Shown in pieces: positions 18,726-28,028 of a DNA stretch of 64,000 bases (positions within the stretch are counted from its first letter, which is position 1; each line of letters opens with the position of its first letter). The DNA is from Pseudomonas iranensis. GTDB lineage: Bacteria; Pseudomonadota; Gammaproteobacteria; Pseudomonadales; Pseudomonadaceae. The translations under genes were made by a program, and so were the position numbers. The notes beneath the pieces are model-generated. The model did not search any database. It worked only from the letters and a program-made list of their open reading frames with translations, and had not been told where the DNA came from. Location of the stretch: NCBI RefSeq assembly GCF_014268585.2, contig NZ_CP077092.1:4501501-4565500 (forward strand). The letters run 5' to 3'.

Positions 18726-19678
18726 GTGATTCACGGGATTTTTTCGTTCACGACCGTGCGATTTGTGAATCGTCCACTATTGGCGCTGGCTCGAGAGTCT
18801 GGGCGTTTGCCCATGTTCTGCCGAACGCCCGGATCGGCGCCGAATGCAATATCTGCGACAACGTGTTCGTAGAGAACGACGTCATCATCGGTGACCGCGT
18901 GACACTGAAATGCGGCGTGCAGGTCTGGGACGGCATCACCATTGAGGACGATGTTTTCGTTGGACCGAATGTCACATTCACCAACGACAAGTTCCCGCGC
19001 AGCAAGGTTTACCCGGAAGCTTTCTCCCGCACCATTATTCGCAAAGGTGCCTCCTTGGGTGCCAACTCAACGATTCTGCCGGGCATCATCGTTGGTACTT
19101 CGGCAATGGTCGGCGCGGGCGCAGTCGTCACGAAATCGGTTCCACCCAATGCCATTGTGGTCGGCAACCCGGCAAAAATCATCGGCTACGTCGATGCCAA
19201 ACCTACCGATGGTGCATTGGTGGAAAATCCGGTCGAGGTCGGCAAATCGGGTGTCTACCCTTGCGGCGTCACGCTGCACCGCATGATGGAAGCCGTCGAT
19301 ATGCGCGGTAGCCTCAGCGTTGGCGAATGCGGTAAAGATGTGCCGTTCGAAGTGAAGCGTTACTTTCTCGTGACCAATGTTCCAACGGCGGAAACCCGTG
19401 GCGAGCACGCTCACCGCGAATGCCACCAGTTTTTGGTAGCGGTCAAAGGCACCGTACATGTCGTTGCCGACAACGGTAAGCATCGCCAGGAGTTTGTTCT
19501 GGACAACCACACGCTGGGCCTTTTCCTGCCAGCGATGACCTGGGGGATTCAGTACAAGTATTCGGCGGACGCTGTCCTGCTGGTCTTCGCTTCGGAACAC
19601 TACATGGCCGATGACTATATCCGTGATTACGATCAGTTCCTGATCGAGAAGAAACAGCAGGCAGTTTCGCCGGAATGA
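18722..19678 (+). CDS. Fused sugar N-acyltransferase / dTDP-4-keto-6-deoxyhexose 3,4-ketoisomerase (WxcM-like)
   Basis: A 318-residue two-domain protein. Residues 1-165 form a left-handed beta-helix of hexapeptide repeats (for example [20 protein letters not shown]) of the FdtC/WbbJ acyltransferase type. Residues 180-310 form a cupin like FdtA/QdtA and WxcM C-terminal domains ([16 protein letters not shown]), which isomerise dTDP-4-keto-6-deoxyglucose to the 3-keto sugar. The same fusion is known in Xanthomonas WxcM. With the aminotransferase two genes upstream it completes a route to dTDP-Fuc3NAc or dTDP-Qui3NAc; axial or equatorial C4 cannot be decided by eye. It starts inside the last codons of the GtrB gene (ATGA overlap). 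Confidence 0.88.
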   Translation: MSDSRDFFVHDRAICESSTIGAGSRVWAFAHVLPNARIGAECNICDNVFVENDVIIGDRVTLKCGVQVWDGITIEDDVFVGPNVTFTNDKFPRSKVYPEAFSRTIIRKGASLGANSTILPGIIVGTSAMVGAGAVVTKSVPPNAIVVGNPAKIIGYVDAKPTDGALVENPVEVGKSGVYPCGVTLHRMMEAVDMRGSLSVGECGKDVPFEVKRYFLVTNVPTAETRGEHAHRECHQFLVAVKGTVHVVADNGKHRQEFVLDNHTLGLFLPAMTWGIQYKYSADAVLLVFASEHYMADDYIRDYDQFLIEKKQQAVSPE

Positions 19679-20070
19679 AGCTGAAAAAACTGCTGGAGAT
19701 CAAGTTTGTCCGGTTCCTCCTGACTGGAGGACTCAACACTGCACTGACGTACATTCTGTACTTGGCTTTATTGAGTTTCCTGCCTTATATCTGGAGTTAC
19801 TCAATCAGTTACGTCTGCGGGATTTTTCTCGCGTTCCTGCTCAGTCGCTTCTTCGTATTCAAAGAGCACCAAGGGTTGAAGTCCGCCCTTTTGTTCCCTT
19901 TTGTCTACCTGGCTCAATACATCCTGGGTGTTTTCATTGTCTGGCTATGGGTCAAGAAGCTCTCGCTTCCTGATTACCTGGCGCCGCTGGCAGCAATTGC
20001 ACTCACGCTGCCGCTGACCTTTGTGCTGAGCAGGCTAGTGTTTGTGAAGGGGAGAACGCCAGCGCATTGA
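19675..20070 (+). CDS. GtrA-family flippase
   Basis: A 131-residue protein with four membrane helices (about 10-30, 38-58, 70-92 and 98-118) and the GtrA-family pattern [16 protein letters not shown] near the start and FVLSRLVFV at the end. GtrA proteins are thought to flip undecaprenyl-phosphate-linked sugars to the periplasmic face, where a GtrII-type enzyme uses them. It overlaps the preceding gene by 4 bp (ATGA) and is the last gene of the operon, followed by a two-way terminator. Confidence 0.88.
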   Translation: MKLKKLLEIKFVRFLLTGGLNTALTYILYLALLSFLPYIWSYSISYVCGIFLAFLLSRFFVFKEHQGLKSALLFPFVYLAQYILGVFIVWLWVKKLSLPDYLAPLAAIALTLPLTFVLSRLVFVKGRTPAH

Positions 20071-20121
20071 AAAACCCGTAGACATCCAGCCAAAACAGTT
20101 GTTTTGGCGATCAACAGACAT

Positions 20122-20148
20122 AAAAAAACTCGGTAATCCGGGTTTTTT
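20122..20148. terminator. Bidirectional intrinsic terminator
   Basis: A7-C-T-CGG, loop TAAT, CCG-G-G-T6 form a hairpin with one G-T mismatch and A/T flanks, so it can work in both directions. It sits between the convergent gtrA-like and acyltransferase genes. Confidence 0.8.
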
Positions 20149-20159
20149 ATACCTGAAGG

Positions 20160-21254
20160 TCAGGCTGTTTTTTCAAGCACCGCCGGTGCCGAGAACTTCT
20201 TTTTGAACTGCATGGACGGCTTTTCAATGTACCGCCAGGAGAGCCAGGCCAGACTCATGGAAACAACACTGGCGGCAATCGCCAGCCACCAGGCGTTGAT
20301 AGACTTGTGAGAGATCGACACCAATGCCTGCTGGATCGGGAAAGCGAATAGATAAGTACCGTAGGAGAGATCGCCAAGCTTGCGCATGCCATCAACGCAG
20401 ACAGGACGACGATAAGCGAGGTACATCAGCAAGTAAGGCAACGCGATAAATAGCGCCAGATCGTTGTAATTGAATCGTGATCCGATCAGCAGGATCACCA
20501 GACACATTGCCGCGATACTGCCTTTGAACGGCACGATGTCCTTGTACTTCCAAAGGAAGGTACCCGCCAGGAAAATCAGACCAAAACGCATGGCCGGCAT
20601 TACTGGAGTTGTGCCGAAAAGCGTTCTCGGTGCCATGGGTCCATGGAAGAACAACCAGATAGAGAATGCCGAGATCAACACAATTACCGGCACAACCAGC
20701 GAGAAGGTTTTACGCCCGGCAAAGAAAATGGCGGCCAGAGCTACGTAGCAGAACGCTTCGATCGGGATCGTCCATAACGAACCGTTCACCGTCTGTGGAT
20801 AGGTTACATCCATGAAGACGCCAGGCAGTACGAACGCTGTCTGATACGGAATCGAATTGGTCAGATAACGATAGGTGCCGGAGTCCTGGAAATACTCGCC
20901 AAGTGGCAGTGCCGTGAAAATCGGGCCCAAGATCAATGCGGTGACAAACGAGGTAACCGCCAGAGCCGGTACTATGCGCAAAGCACGTGCCTGCCAGTAT
21001 TCGGTGAATGTCCGCCGCTCCAAAGAACCGGCAATCAGAAAACCACTGATCGCAAAAAAAGCACTAACTGCGAGGCTTCCGGGCTCATACCCCATAAAAA
21101 TGTTGAACCACGTTCCAGGCGATTTACCTGTTAGGGCAAAGCTATGAGTTATCAGGACGACCAGCGCGGCGCACAATCTGATCAAGTCAAAATTGTTAGT
21201 ACGAAGCTTTACCATGTCGCCGAGTGATGTTGCTGGCTGCTTGAAATTGATCAT
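20160..21254 (-). CDS. Acyltransferase family 3 membrane protein (O-antigen O-acetylase-like)
   Basis: A polytopic inner-membrane protein of 364 residues, OafA/YrhL type, with about ten helices. The early block NFDLIRLCAALVVLITHSFA contains the conserved Arg and His of the family; GSLAVSAFFAISGFLIAGS and RALRIVPALAV follow. Such enzymes add acetyl groups to surface polysaccharide, so O-acetylation of the O-antigen is the likely role (inference). Start choice is uncertain: ATG at 21254 is given, with other candidates at 21275 (GTG) and 21215 (ATG). It is convergent with the gtr-like operon and upstream of it is wbpL on the same strand. Confidence 0.85.
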   Translation of the reverse strand: MINFKQPATSLGDMVKLRTNNFDLIRLCAALVVLITHSFALTGKSPGTWFNIFMGYEPGSLAVSAFFAISGFLIAGSLERRTFTEYWQARALRIVPALAVTSFVTALILGPIFTALPLGEYFQDSGTYRYLTNSIPYQTAFVLPGVFMDVTYPQTVNGSLWTIPIEAFCYVALAAIFFAGRKTFSLVVPVIVLISAFSIWLFFHGPMAPRTLFGTTPVMPAMRFGLIFLAGTFLWKYKDIVPFKGSIAAMCLVILLIGSRFNYNDLALFIALPYLLMYLAYRRPVCVDGMRKLGDLSYGTYLFAFPIQQALVSISHKSINAWWLAIAASVVSMSLAWLSWRYIEKPSMQFKKKFSAPAVLEKTA

Positions 21255-21359
21255 TACGCGAACTCGTTTTGGCACCTTATATTCGGCGCGCGCATATTAT
21301 CACGTAAGTGCGGCAGGATAATTTCGCCCTACGAAAGCAATATTATCTGCCGCTCAAGC

Positions 21360-22370
21360 TTACTCCGCCATTCCCGCTTGGTACTTGAAGGCGAGAAATA
21401 TCAAAGGGACATAAGAAAGGATGAGCCCTGTCACCCCGTCCAGCCAGAATCGACTGACGCCTACGGCAATCGGCAGCAACCACAGCAGATTGATCAAACA
21501 GATTGCAACCGTGACACGCCAATGCTTGCCATATCGGCGCGAAGCGAACTGATAGGCATGACTGCGATGGGCCTCATAGACCCTCTCGCCGCGAAGCAGT
21601 CGGCGCAGGAGTGTAAACGTCGCGTCGACGATGAAAACGCCCAGCAGGATCAGCCATCCCCAAAACAGCTCGAATGACACCCAACTGGCCGCAAGCGCAA
21701 GAATGCCCAGAATCAGGCCAAGAAAGCCGCTGCCAGCATCGCCCATAAAGATTCGCGCCTTCGGGAAATTCCAGACCAGGAATCCGCCCACAGCGGCCGC
21801 GAGCAGTAGAGTCGACCCAATCAACGGGGCATCGGCCCCCAACGCGTACAGCAGACATGCACCCAGGCAAACCGTGACCGCCTCGACACCGGCGATCCCA
21901 TCGATACCGTCCATGAAGTTATAGAGATTAAGCATCCATACGAGATAGAAAGCCGCCAATGCCGACCCGACCCACCCCAGATCGAACACCTGCCCAAGCG
22001 CATGAATCGGCGGCAAACCTCCCAGCCAATAGAGCGCCCATGCAGCCGCGACGAAATGCCCCAAGAGCCGCCAGCGGGCAGCGATGTGGCCATGATCATC
22101 CATAAAACCAATGATCGCGACCACCGCCCCGGCCCCCATCACCGAGACAAACAGTCCTGTGGGGATCAACTCTCCTACAAACAACAGACAAAGCGCAGCC
22201 AGAAAAGTGACCACGATCGCCACGCCTCCACCCCTTGGGGTCGGAATCGTGTGCGAACTCCGGTCGTTGGGAATATCGATAAGGCTTTTGGACAAGGCAT
22301 AGCGGCGCAATAGCGCCGTTAAAATGAAGGCACTGACGAAAACCACTGGCACAAGCCAAACGCTACTCAT
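21360..22370 (-). CDS. wbpL: Undecaprenyl-phosphate N-acetylaminosugar-1-phosphate transferase WbpL (MraY/WecA family)
   Basis: Polytopic enzyme of 336 residues that begins O-antigen synthesis by moving a sugar-1-phosphate from UDP-QuiNAc or UDP-FucNAc to undecaprenyl phosphate. It has about ten membrane helices with the family motifs DIPNDRSSHTIPTPRGGGVA near residue 37, DDHGHI, NLYNFMDGIDGIAG and MGDAGSGFLGLILG, and the His-rich loop EAHRSHAYQFA. Only 97 bp separate it from the long transferase gene upstream. Together with WbpM and WbpV in this locus it suggests QuiNAc as the first sugar. Confidence 0.92.
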   Translation of the reverse strand: MSSVWLVPVVFVSAFILTALLRRYALSKSLIDIPNDRSSHTIPTPRGGGVAIVVTFLAALCLLFVGELIPTGLFVSVMGAGAVVAIIGFMDDHGHIAARWRLLGHFVAAAWALYWLGGLPPIHALGQVFDLGWVGSALAAFYLVWMLNLYNFMDGIDGIAGVEAVTVCLGACLLYALGADAPLIGSTLLLAAAVGGFLVWNFPKARIFMGDAGSGFLGLILGILALAASWVSFELFWGWLILLGVFIVDATFTLLRRLLRGERVYEAHRSHAYQFASRRYGKHWRVTVAICLINLLWLLPIAVGVSRFWLDGVTGLILSYVPLIFLAFKYQAGMAE

Positions 22371-22467
22371 AAGCCCAGTGGCTCCTTTGCAAAACTCGAA
22401 TTCGACATTGCGTCAAAAATACTCTGCCCCTTACCGCTGAAACTCAGCGGTAAGGGGCACAACCGGC

Positions 22468-25400
22468 TCAGTTCTTGTGCAGGTCGACAATTTCGTGAAG
22501 TGGACGTTTGCTCAGCTTTCTCTTGATTTTCTGACGCAAACCATAAGGAACCGCACGACTGAGTCGCTGCATGCCAGGCTTGCGGTACAACGTCCAGAGA
22601 GCGAGCAGCGCGATCTCCCGGGTGGTCAACGGCGCTTCGTACTCAGCTGCCGAAGCACTTGCAGCAGGAAGTTCCAGGAAACCGAGGTGTTCCTGGCGCG
22701 GTACATCGCTTTTCACTAGTTGCAAATAATCGACATCGTAGAAGTCAGCATTCAACAGGCTTTGGCCACGTGACGGTGCCAGGACGGAGTCTCCCGCAAC
22801 AGACGACTTCACAAATGCGCTCATCGCTCCTAGAAGCTCTTCCGGCTCGATGCCAAAACGGTATACGAGCGTATGTTCACGGCTGGCCAGACGCTCGGGG
22901 AATGCACCGATATCCGGCGCAATGATCGGCAAACCCGACTGAAGCGCATAACTGAGCGTGTAGCTGTAGGTTTCCGGCCACTGCGCAGGAAACAGGATCA
23001 AGTCGAGATCATGTTCCGCCATCAAACGCGCAAGGTCAGCGGCATCGTATTTCCCGGTGGTGAAAACGCCTCTCAACTCCCGATAGGCGAACCCAAGCAG
23101 CTTGAAGTCGAAGGGCGCACTTGCAGCCTTCGCCTTCTCAGCCAGTTGCTCAAGGTAATCAGCACCTTTTTCTTTGCCCAGCGCACCCAGCACACCGACG
23201 GTGTACCGCGGCTTGGCACTGATCGCCGCCACCGCAGAACTGACAGGTCGTTTCTCTTCAACGTGCAGCGCCACGATCGGACGTTGCAGAGCATAGTGTT
23301 GCTGGTAGAGCGACAGCGTGTACTCGGACGGGAAAACAACCGTTTTCGCGTTTTCGATGAAGCCTCTCAATTGATCTCGCCACGCGGCTGCCGAGACACC
23401 ATCGGGCAGAGGGAACGCAGGATTAAGCAAGTCATCGGAATATTGGCCAGGAAAAACACCCGCTTCGTTGGTCAACGTCGGGTTGCCACCGATCCAGTAG
23501 AAGTCGTGGGCCGTCAATGCATACTCAGTCCCCAGCTGCGCCGGAAGGTCGAACAGGGCAGGGTTCAACCCAAGAGTGTGATGGAAATGGACGAATCCGA
23601 CACCGCATCCTTTAAGCAAGTCCACCAGCATCGGGAGTTCTTCTGGAAGACGGAATACCAGTTCGTCTGCCCCTGGGAATGTGCCCATGTACAGCGAGAC
23701 GGCGCCGGTACCTTTACGCGGCGTGAGAATTAGGTTGTAGGCATTGGCCTGAAGCGCTTCACTCAGTTCCTCGACATGCTGCTTGACCCCGCCCCCCGCC
23801 TCATGGGAAACCTGCAGGATCTTGGGACGATCCAGTATCGACAGCAACTGGACCAGACGATTGATGCGTACCAATTTGACCGGATCTTCAGCAATGAACG
23901 TCTGAATATCCAGGTGATAGTCCGGGTGCAGGTCGACAATGGCCTTGAAGGCATTCTCGATCAACTCCTGCTTGGTCGAGGAAAAACTGACACCGCCTTC
24001 ATGGAACGCGTACAGGTTCGGAGTTATGACGTTGAACCAGCCAGCTTTGAGGGCACGCTGGCACAAATCGTTTTCTTCGCCATAACCACGGCCGAATTTT
24101 TCCTCGTTCAACAAGCCCACGACGTCCAGGCAATCGCGGCGCACGTACATGCAGAAGCCGACACCGGTCGGCGCCTTCACATTTGGCAGTCGAGCACCGG
24201 CAAAGACTTTGTCGATCTGATGGACATCCAACCCGAACGCCTGCTCGTTTTCGTACAGGAAGGCCGGGAAACTGCAGATGGTCGCGTTATTCGAAAACGG
24301 CGTCACCGTACCGATATTCGGTGCACTGTAGGCTTCTGCGGTGAGTCGTTCCAGCCAGTTTTGCGGAACGATCACATCGCTATTCAGGAACACGATGTCA
24401 TCTTCGCCAGCCTGGCGCATGCCTCGGTTAACGGTTTTCACGAAGCCCAGGTTATTCGGGTTGTCCAGAACCGTCAGCAAGCCTGGCCATTGCGTTTCGA
24501 GCTCGAGCAACATGTCCAGCATACCTGCATCCGGGCTGCAGTCGTTGATCGCAATGATTTTTGAACCCGCCATCGAAAGAATGCCCGGCATGGCAGCTTC
24601 GATGCAGCGTTTGGTCATCTCGATGCCTTTATAGACAGGCAAGATCACAGTCACGGACCGGGCACGGACGATTGGCGCCTCGACGATGTAACTCTTGCCT
24701 GCCGCTACCGGAGCCTTGATCTCTTGGTCACGCAGATAAACGGTGGCCGCGCGCTTGCAGCATTCCACGTTACTGCGCAGTGCCTTTTTACCATTACGCA
24801 ACGAACGAACGACAAAACGGATCGGCTTGGTGATGAACCAGGAGTTCGAATGGATCACATCGTTGTAAGCCGCCTCACTCTCGGCCAGCCGCACAGACAA
24901 ACGGTAGCGTTCCGACTGAAGGCTCTCAAGCTCGGACTGAAGTTCGAACTTGATCTGTTTAGAATCAGCCTGAATCCTTTCAATTTCTCGTCCGGCAGCG
25001 TCCAGCGCTTGTGTTTCTGTAGCCAAGGCGGACTGAGACTTGTTGAAAGCCATCAACAAGTTGTCGACGACAACCCGGCGATCCTCTTCCCAGGTTAGAA
25101 ACTCGCTTGGCTCGCGACCATTGACGGCACTTTGTACAGAGGCTTCCAGCGACAGGAATTGGCGAACATCTGCCTCGTCTATCAAATAGCCAGCCGCCGC
25201 ACAAGCGGCAAACACGAATTCCTTGTAAGTGGCTGTAGCGAAATCAGCACATGGGCTGAAGCGAGTCACCGATCCAAGCAATTGCCGCAGCGCCCTGAAC
25301 AACAAAAATTCGACGCGCAAACCGGCCGTCAGCGACCACTCTTTATCGATCAGATGAGGCGCACCTTGCTGATCAATCAGAATGTTCTGCGGTACGGCAT

Positions 25401-26724
25401 CGAACAGATGCCCCGGCAACAAACCATCATTCCCCGGCTGCTCACCGGAAATATTTTTTAGTATGTCCACGTAGCCGTTCAGGAATACGCCAACCTGAGC
25501 ATAAGTCCAGCCTTCGGCATTGACGATCTCGATCAACTTCGTCGAGAGAACCTGTCCTTTGACATAAGGCTCTGACGCCGTCAGTTTGAATTCGACGATG
25601 GAGTCCACCGCTGGCGCCACTTGTGTCTCGGCCAATTTCTCGTAATGAACGCTAATTGAGCGGTCGGCACCTTTTTTGAACGAGGAGCTCTTGCAGAACT
25701 CAGCGCGGCGGTCACTGCTGAAGTGAACGGCGAGCGTTCCTTTATCGAGGGTTCTACGGGCACCCGGCGAAGCACCGATAAGGAAGGAGTTGGACATGTC
25801 CATGCCTAAACCATTCTTGCAGATCTGCGGCCACGCTAACTCGAGCGAAAACGTACATAGCTCAGGCAATTGCGGGTCGCGCTGGGCGCTTTGCCAGGCA
25901 AAAGCCGCGGCATCGAAATCAGGGTCGACAAAACCTTCTTCCGTGACAATCGAAACCGGCAGTTTGTAATCCGGAAATGGAGCAAAAAATTCGTTGGACG
26001 AGAAGCCGGCACCGGACAATAGCGAAGCCAGCGCCTGCTTGCCGTAGGTTTGTGGGGTCGCACTGTTGTAGCGACCCTCGACACCGAACATCGGTGTAAC
26101 AACATGGTCTTCCGGTGCGCCCGCAAAATACTTGAGACCCAACTGGTTCTCGATGGCGATGATCAGCAAACCATCCGGCTTCAAGAGCGAGCGGACTTTT
26201 TCAAGCATGTTCGCGCCCGGATTCTCACCCGAAACGAACAGGTTGGCGTATTCAAAAACACCGATTAGCGTTATGACGTCAAACTTGTTGTCAATCTGGA
26301 AGCTTTCGAAGGTTTCGGCCAATACCGATACGTTCGGCAAGTCTCTGGTACGCGCACGGGCAATGCTGGCACGGCGGGCACTGCCCTCCAGCGCCAGGAC
26401 ATTTCCGCCCTGCTCGCCCAGATAGCGGGTGATGGCGCCACAGCCAGCGCCAATCTCCAGGACGTCACCGCGAAGATCTGCGTCGAACACTCGCAACAAG
26501 TTCGCGCGAGTACTGGATAAGTAATAAAGCGACGGCCAATCCGTGCACCAGCCACGAAGCTCATCGGAAAAAACGCTTACATCACGCGCCTTGTCTATTA
26601 AGTACTTGATGCGCAGTTCGGTGGTATCGCCGTCACTGTAATTGATACTCGCATAATCCGGCCGCGACCAGATCTTGAGTTCTTCGTTAAGTTGATAGCC
26701 CGCTTGCGTCAGTAAAGTATTCAA
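22468..26724 (-). CDS. Multidomain methyltransferase / kinase-like / GT2 / GT4 protein
   Basis: A 1418-residue cytoplasmic protein with several modules. Residues 60-260 are a class I SAM methyltransferase (motif I VLEIGAGCGAI, 88-98). Residues 330-500 contain a kinase-like signature: D442, N447 and D460 in FDAVPQNILID...LIDKEW, resembling the HxDxxxxN...D pattern of APH/WbdD folds. A coiled coil spans about 565-620. A GT2 domain (SVTVILPVYKG, 690-699; D783 in FLNSDVIVP) is followed by a GT4 domain from about 965 to 1340 (ILQVSHEAGGGVKQHVEELS). It could extend and cap the O-antigen: WbdD-type methyltransferase-kinases end chains that are exported by Wzm/Wzt with a carbohydrate-binding tail, and wzt is the gene directly upstream (4-bp overlap). 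The kinase part is the weakest assignment. Confidence 0.8.
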   Translation of the reverse strand: MNTLLTQAGYQLNEELKIWSRPDYASINYSDGDTTELRIKYLIDKARDVSVFSDELRGWCTDWPSLYYLSSTRANLLRVFDADLRGDVLEIGAGCGAITRYLGEQGGNVLALEGSARRASIARARTRDLPNVSVLAETFESFQIDNKFDVITLIGVFEYANLFVSGENPGANMLEKVRSLLKPDGLLIIAIENQLGLKYFAGAPEDHVVTPMFGVEGRYNSATPQTYGKQALASLLSGAGFSSNEFFAPFPDYKLPVSIVTEEGFVDPDFDAAAFAWQSAQRDPQLPELCTFSLELAWPQICKNGLGMDMSNSFLIGASPGARRTLDKGTLAVHFSSDRRAEFCKSSSFKKGADRSISVHYEKLAETQVAPAVDSIVEFKLTASEPYVKGQVLSTKLIEIVNAEGWTYAQVGVFLNGYVDILKNISGEQPGNDGLLPGHLFDAVPQNILIDQQGAPHLIDKEWSLTAGLRVEFLLFRALRQLLGSVTRFSPCADFATATYKEFVFAACAAAGYLIDEADVRQFLSLEASVQSAVNGREPSEFLTWEEDRRVVVDNLLMAFNKSQSALATETQALDAAGREIERIQADSKQIKFELQSELESLQSERYRLSVRLAESEAAYNDVIHSNSWFITKPIRFVVRSLRNGKKALRSNVECCKRAATVYLRDQEIKAPVAAGKSYIVEAPIVRARSVTVILPVYKGIEMTKRCIEAAMPGILSMAGSKIIAINDCSPDAGMLDMLLELETQWPGLLTVLDNPNNLGFVKTVNRGMRQAGEDDIVFLNSDVIVPQNWLERLTAEAYSAPNIGTVTPFSNNATICSFPAFLYENEQAFGLDVHQIDKVFAGARLPNVKAPTGVGFCMYVRRDCLDVVGLLNEEKFGRGYGEENDLCQRALKAGWFNVITPNLYAFHEGGVSFSSTKQELIENAFKAIVDLHPDYHLDIQTFIAEDPVKLVRINRLVQLLSILDRPKILQVSHEAGGGVKQHVEELSEALQANAYNLILTPRKGTGAVSLYMGTFPGADELVFRLPEELPMLVDLLKGCGVGFVHFHHTLGLNPALFDLPAQLGTEYALTAHDFYWIGGNPTLTNEAGVFPGQYSDDLLNPAFPLPDGVSAAAWRDQLRGFIENAKTVVFPSEYTLSLYQQHYALQRPIVALHVEEKRPVSSAVAAISAKPRYTVGVLGALGKEKGADYLEQLAEKAKAASAPFDFKLLGFAYRELRGVFTTGKYDAADLARLMAEHDLDLILFPAQWPETYSYTLSYALQSGLPIIAPDIGAFPERLASREHTLVYRFGIEPEELLGAMSAFVKSSVAGDSVLAPSRGQSLLNADFYDVDYLQLVKSDVPRQEHLGFLELPAASASAAEYEAPLTTREIALLALWTLYRKPGMQRLSRAVPYGLRQKIKRKLSKRPLHEIVDLHKN

Positions 26725-28028
26725 TTTGTAACCTTTTTGGCACGAATGCTCGAATCTAGATTTACAAGCCCAAAAAACTTGTCTGTCGGCCGCACCTGCA
26801 GGTGCACAGAATCGTAACGGCGATCACGTGGAGTCACTTCCTCACCGTCCTTGGTCGAAACACCAAGGGAAATGAAGTAGTCACCCGGAGCCAGTTCGCA
26901 GGCAATCGACAGCTCGACCTCGACGATATCGCCCTTGCGACCAAAGGCACGGAAATCCGCAGAGTCGAGCGTTTCACTGTTCACGCCGTAAACGGTAACA
27001 CCTTCCTTGGTCTTGATGGTCATGCCGAGGATAGGGCAAACCAGATCGGTATCAAATCTGACGAACACGGCCAGCTTGAGCTTCGACCCGGTGTCGACAG
27101 CGACGGGATACTCTTGGCCATCCGCGCTTAAATGAAAGTCGATGATCGTTGCTGCACGATCACCCCAACGATATTCATTGGGATTGTAGTTGGGGTGAGT
27201 ATCAAACACGTCCATCCCGCCCTCAGGCGTGTGATACGTTTCCGGTGCGTCGGCAGCAGGCTCGAGTTCCGTCACCACTGAGTTCTGGGTCTTGCCGAAC
27301 AGCAGATCCAGATAGCGATTGACTACTTTGCGTGGCTCGCCTTGCTCTAACTGCACGCCGTCATTCAACAGGAATGCCTTGTCGCAGTGAGTCACGATCT
27401 GCTCACTTGAATGCGTCACGAGGAGAATGCTGGTGCCATTTTCCTTTAGCTTCTTCAAGCGATCGAAACAGCGTGCCTGGAACTTCGCATCACCCACGGC
27501 CAACGCTTCGTCAACAATGAGAATGTCCGGCTCGACCTGTGCTTGAACGGAAAACGCCAGGCGCACGAGCATGCCGCTGGAATAGGTTTTTACCGGTTGA
27601 TTGATAAACTCGCCGATGTCTGCAAACTCGATGATTGCATCGTACCTTTCATCGATCTCATCTTTGCTCAAACCGAGGATAGTTGCGTTCAGGTAAACGT
27701 TCTCTCGCCCGGTAAACTCGGGATTGAAACCCGAGCCCAGTTCAAGCAACGCGGCGATCCGGCCGTGCGTTTCCACAGTACCGCCGGTAGGGTTCAGCGT
27801 CCCGCAGAGAATCTGCAACAGCGTGGACTTGCCACTGCCGTTTTTGCCGACAATCCCGACGGTCTCGCCTTTACGGATCTCGAATGAGACATCGTGGAGC
27901 GCCCAGAACTCGCGGCAATATTTCTTCCTGCCGCGACTGAGCATCTGCAGCAGACGATCACGGGGCTTGTCATAAATCTCGTAGCATTTGCTGAGATTCT
28001 GAACTTTGATGGCAATCTCAGATGACAT
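26721..28028 (-). CDS. wzt: O-antigen ABC transporter ATP-binding protein Wzt with C-terminal carbohydrate-binding domain
   Basis: ATPase of the ABC exporter that moves finished, undecaprenyl-linked O-antigen across the inner membrane. It is 435 residues: an ABC domain with Walker A GKNGSGKST (about 61-69), signature TYSSGM and Walker B ILIVDEALAVGD, then from about residue 265 a Wzt_C-type beta-sandwich. In E. coli O9a such a tail reads a terminal modification on the chain, so its presence suggests a capped polymer here. ATG at 28028 lies within wzm (11-bp overlap), so the pair is translationally coupled. Confidence 0.93.
   Translation of the reverse strand: MSSEIAIKVQNLSKCYEIYDKPRDRLLQMLSRGRKKYCREFWALHDVSFEIRKGETVGIVGKNGSGKSTLLQILCGTLNPTGGTVETHGRIAALLELGSGFNPEFTGRENVYLNATILGLSKDEIDERYDAIIEFADIGEFINQPVKTYSSGMLVRLAFSVQAQVEPDILIVDEALAVGDAKFQARCFDRLKKLKENGTSILLVTHSSEQIVTHCDKAFLLNDGVQLEQGEPRKVVNRYLDLLFGKTQNSVVTELEPAADAPETYHTPEGGMDVFDTHPNYNPNEYRWGDRAATIIDFHLSADGQEYPVAVDTGSKLKLAVFVRFDTDLVCPILGMTIKTKEGVTVYGVNSETLDSADFRAFGRKGDIVEVELSIACELAPGDYFISLGVSTKDGEEVTPRDRRYDSVHLQVRPTDKFFGLVNLDSSIRAKKVTN

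Noticed and set aside
16679..20070. Prophage origin of the gtr-like cassette
   Set aside because: Serotype-converting gtr cassettes are often phage-borne, but no integrase, attachment site or phage structural gene was seen near it.
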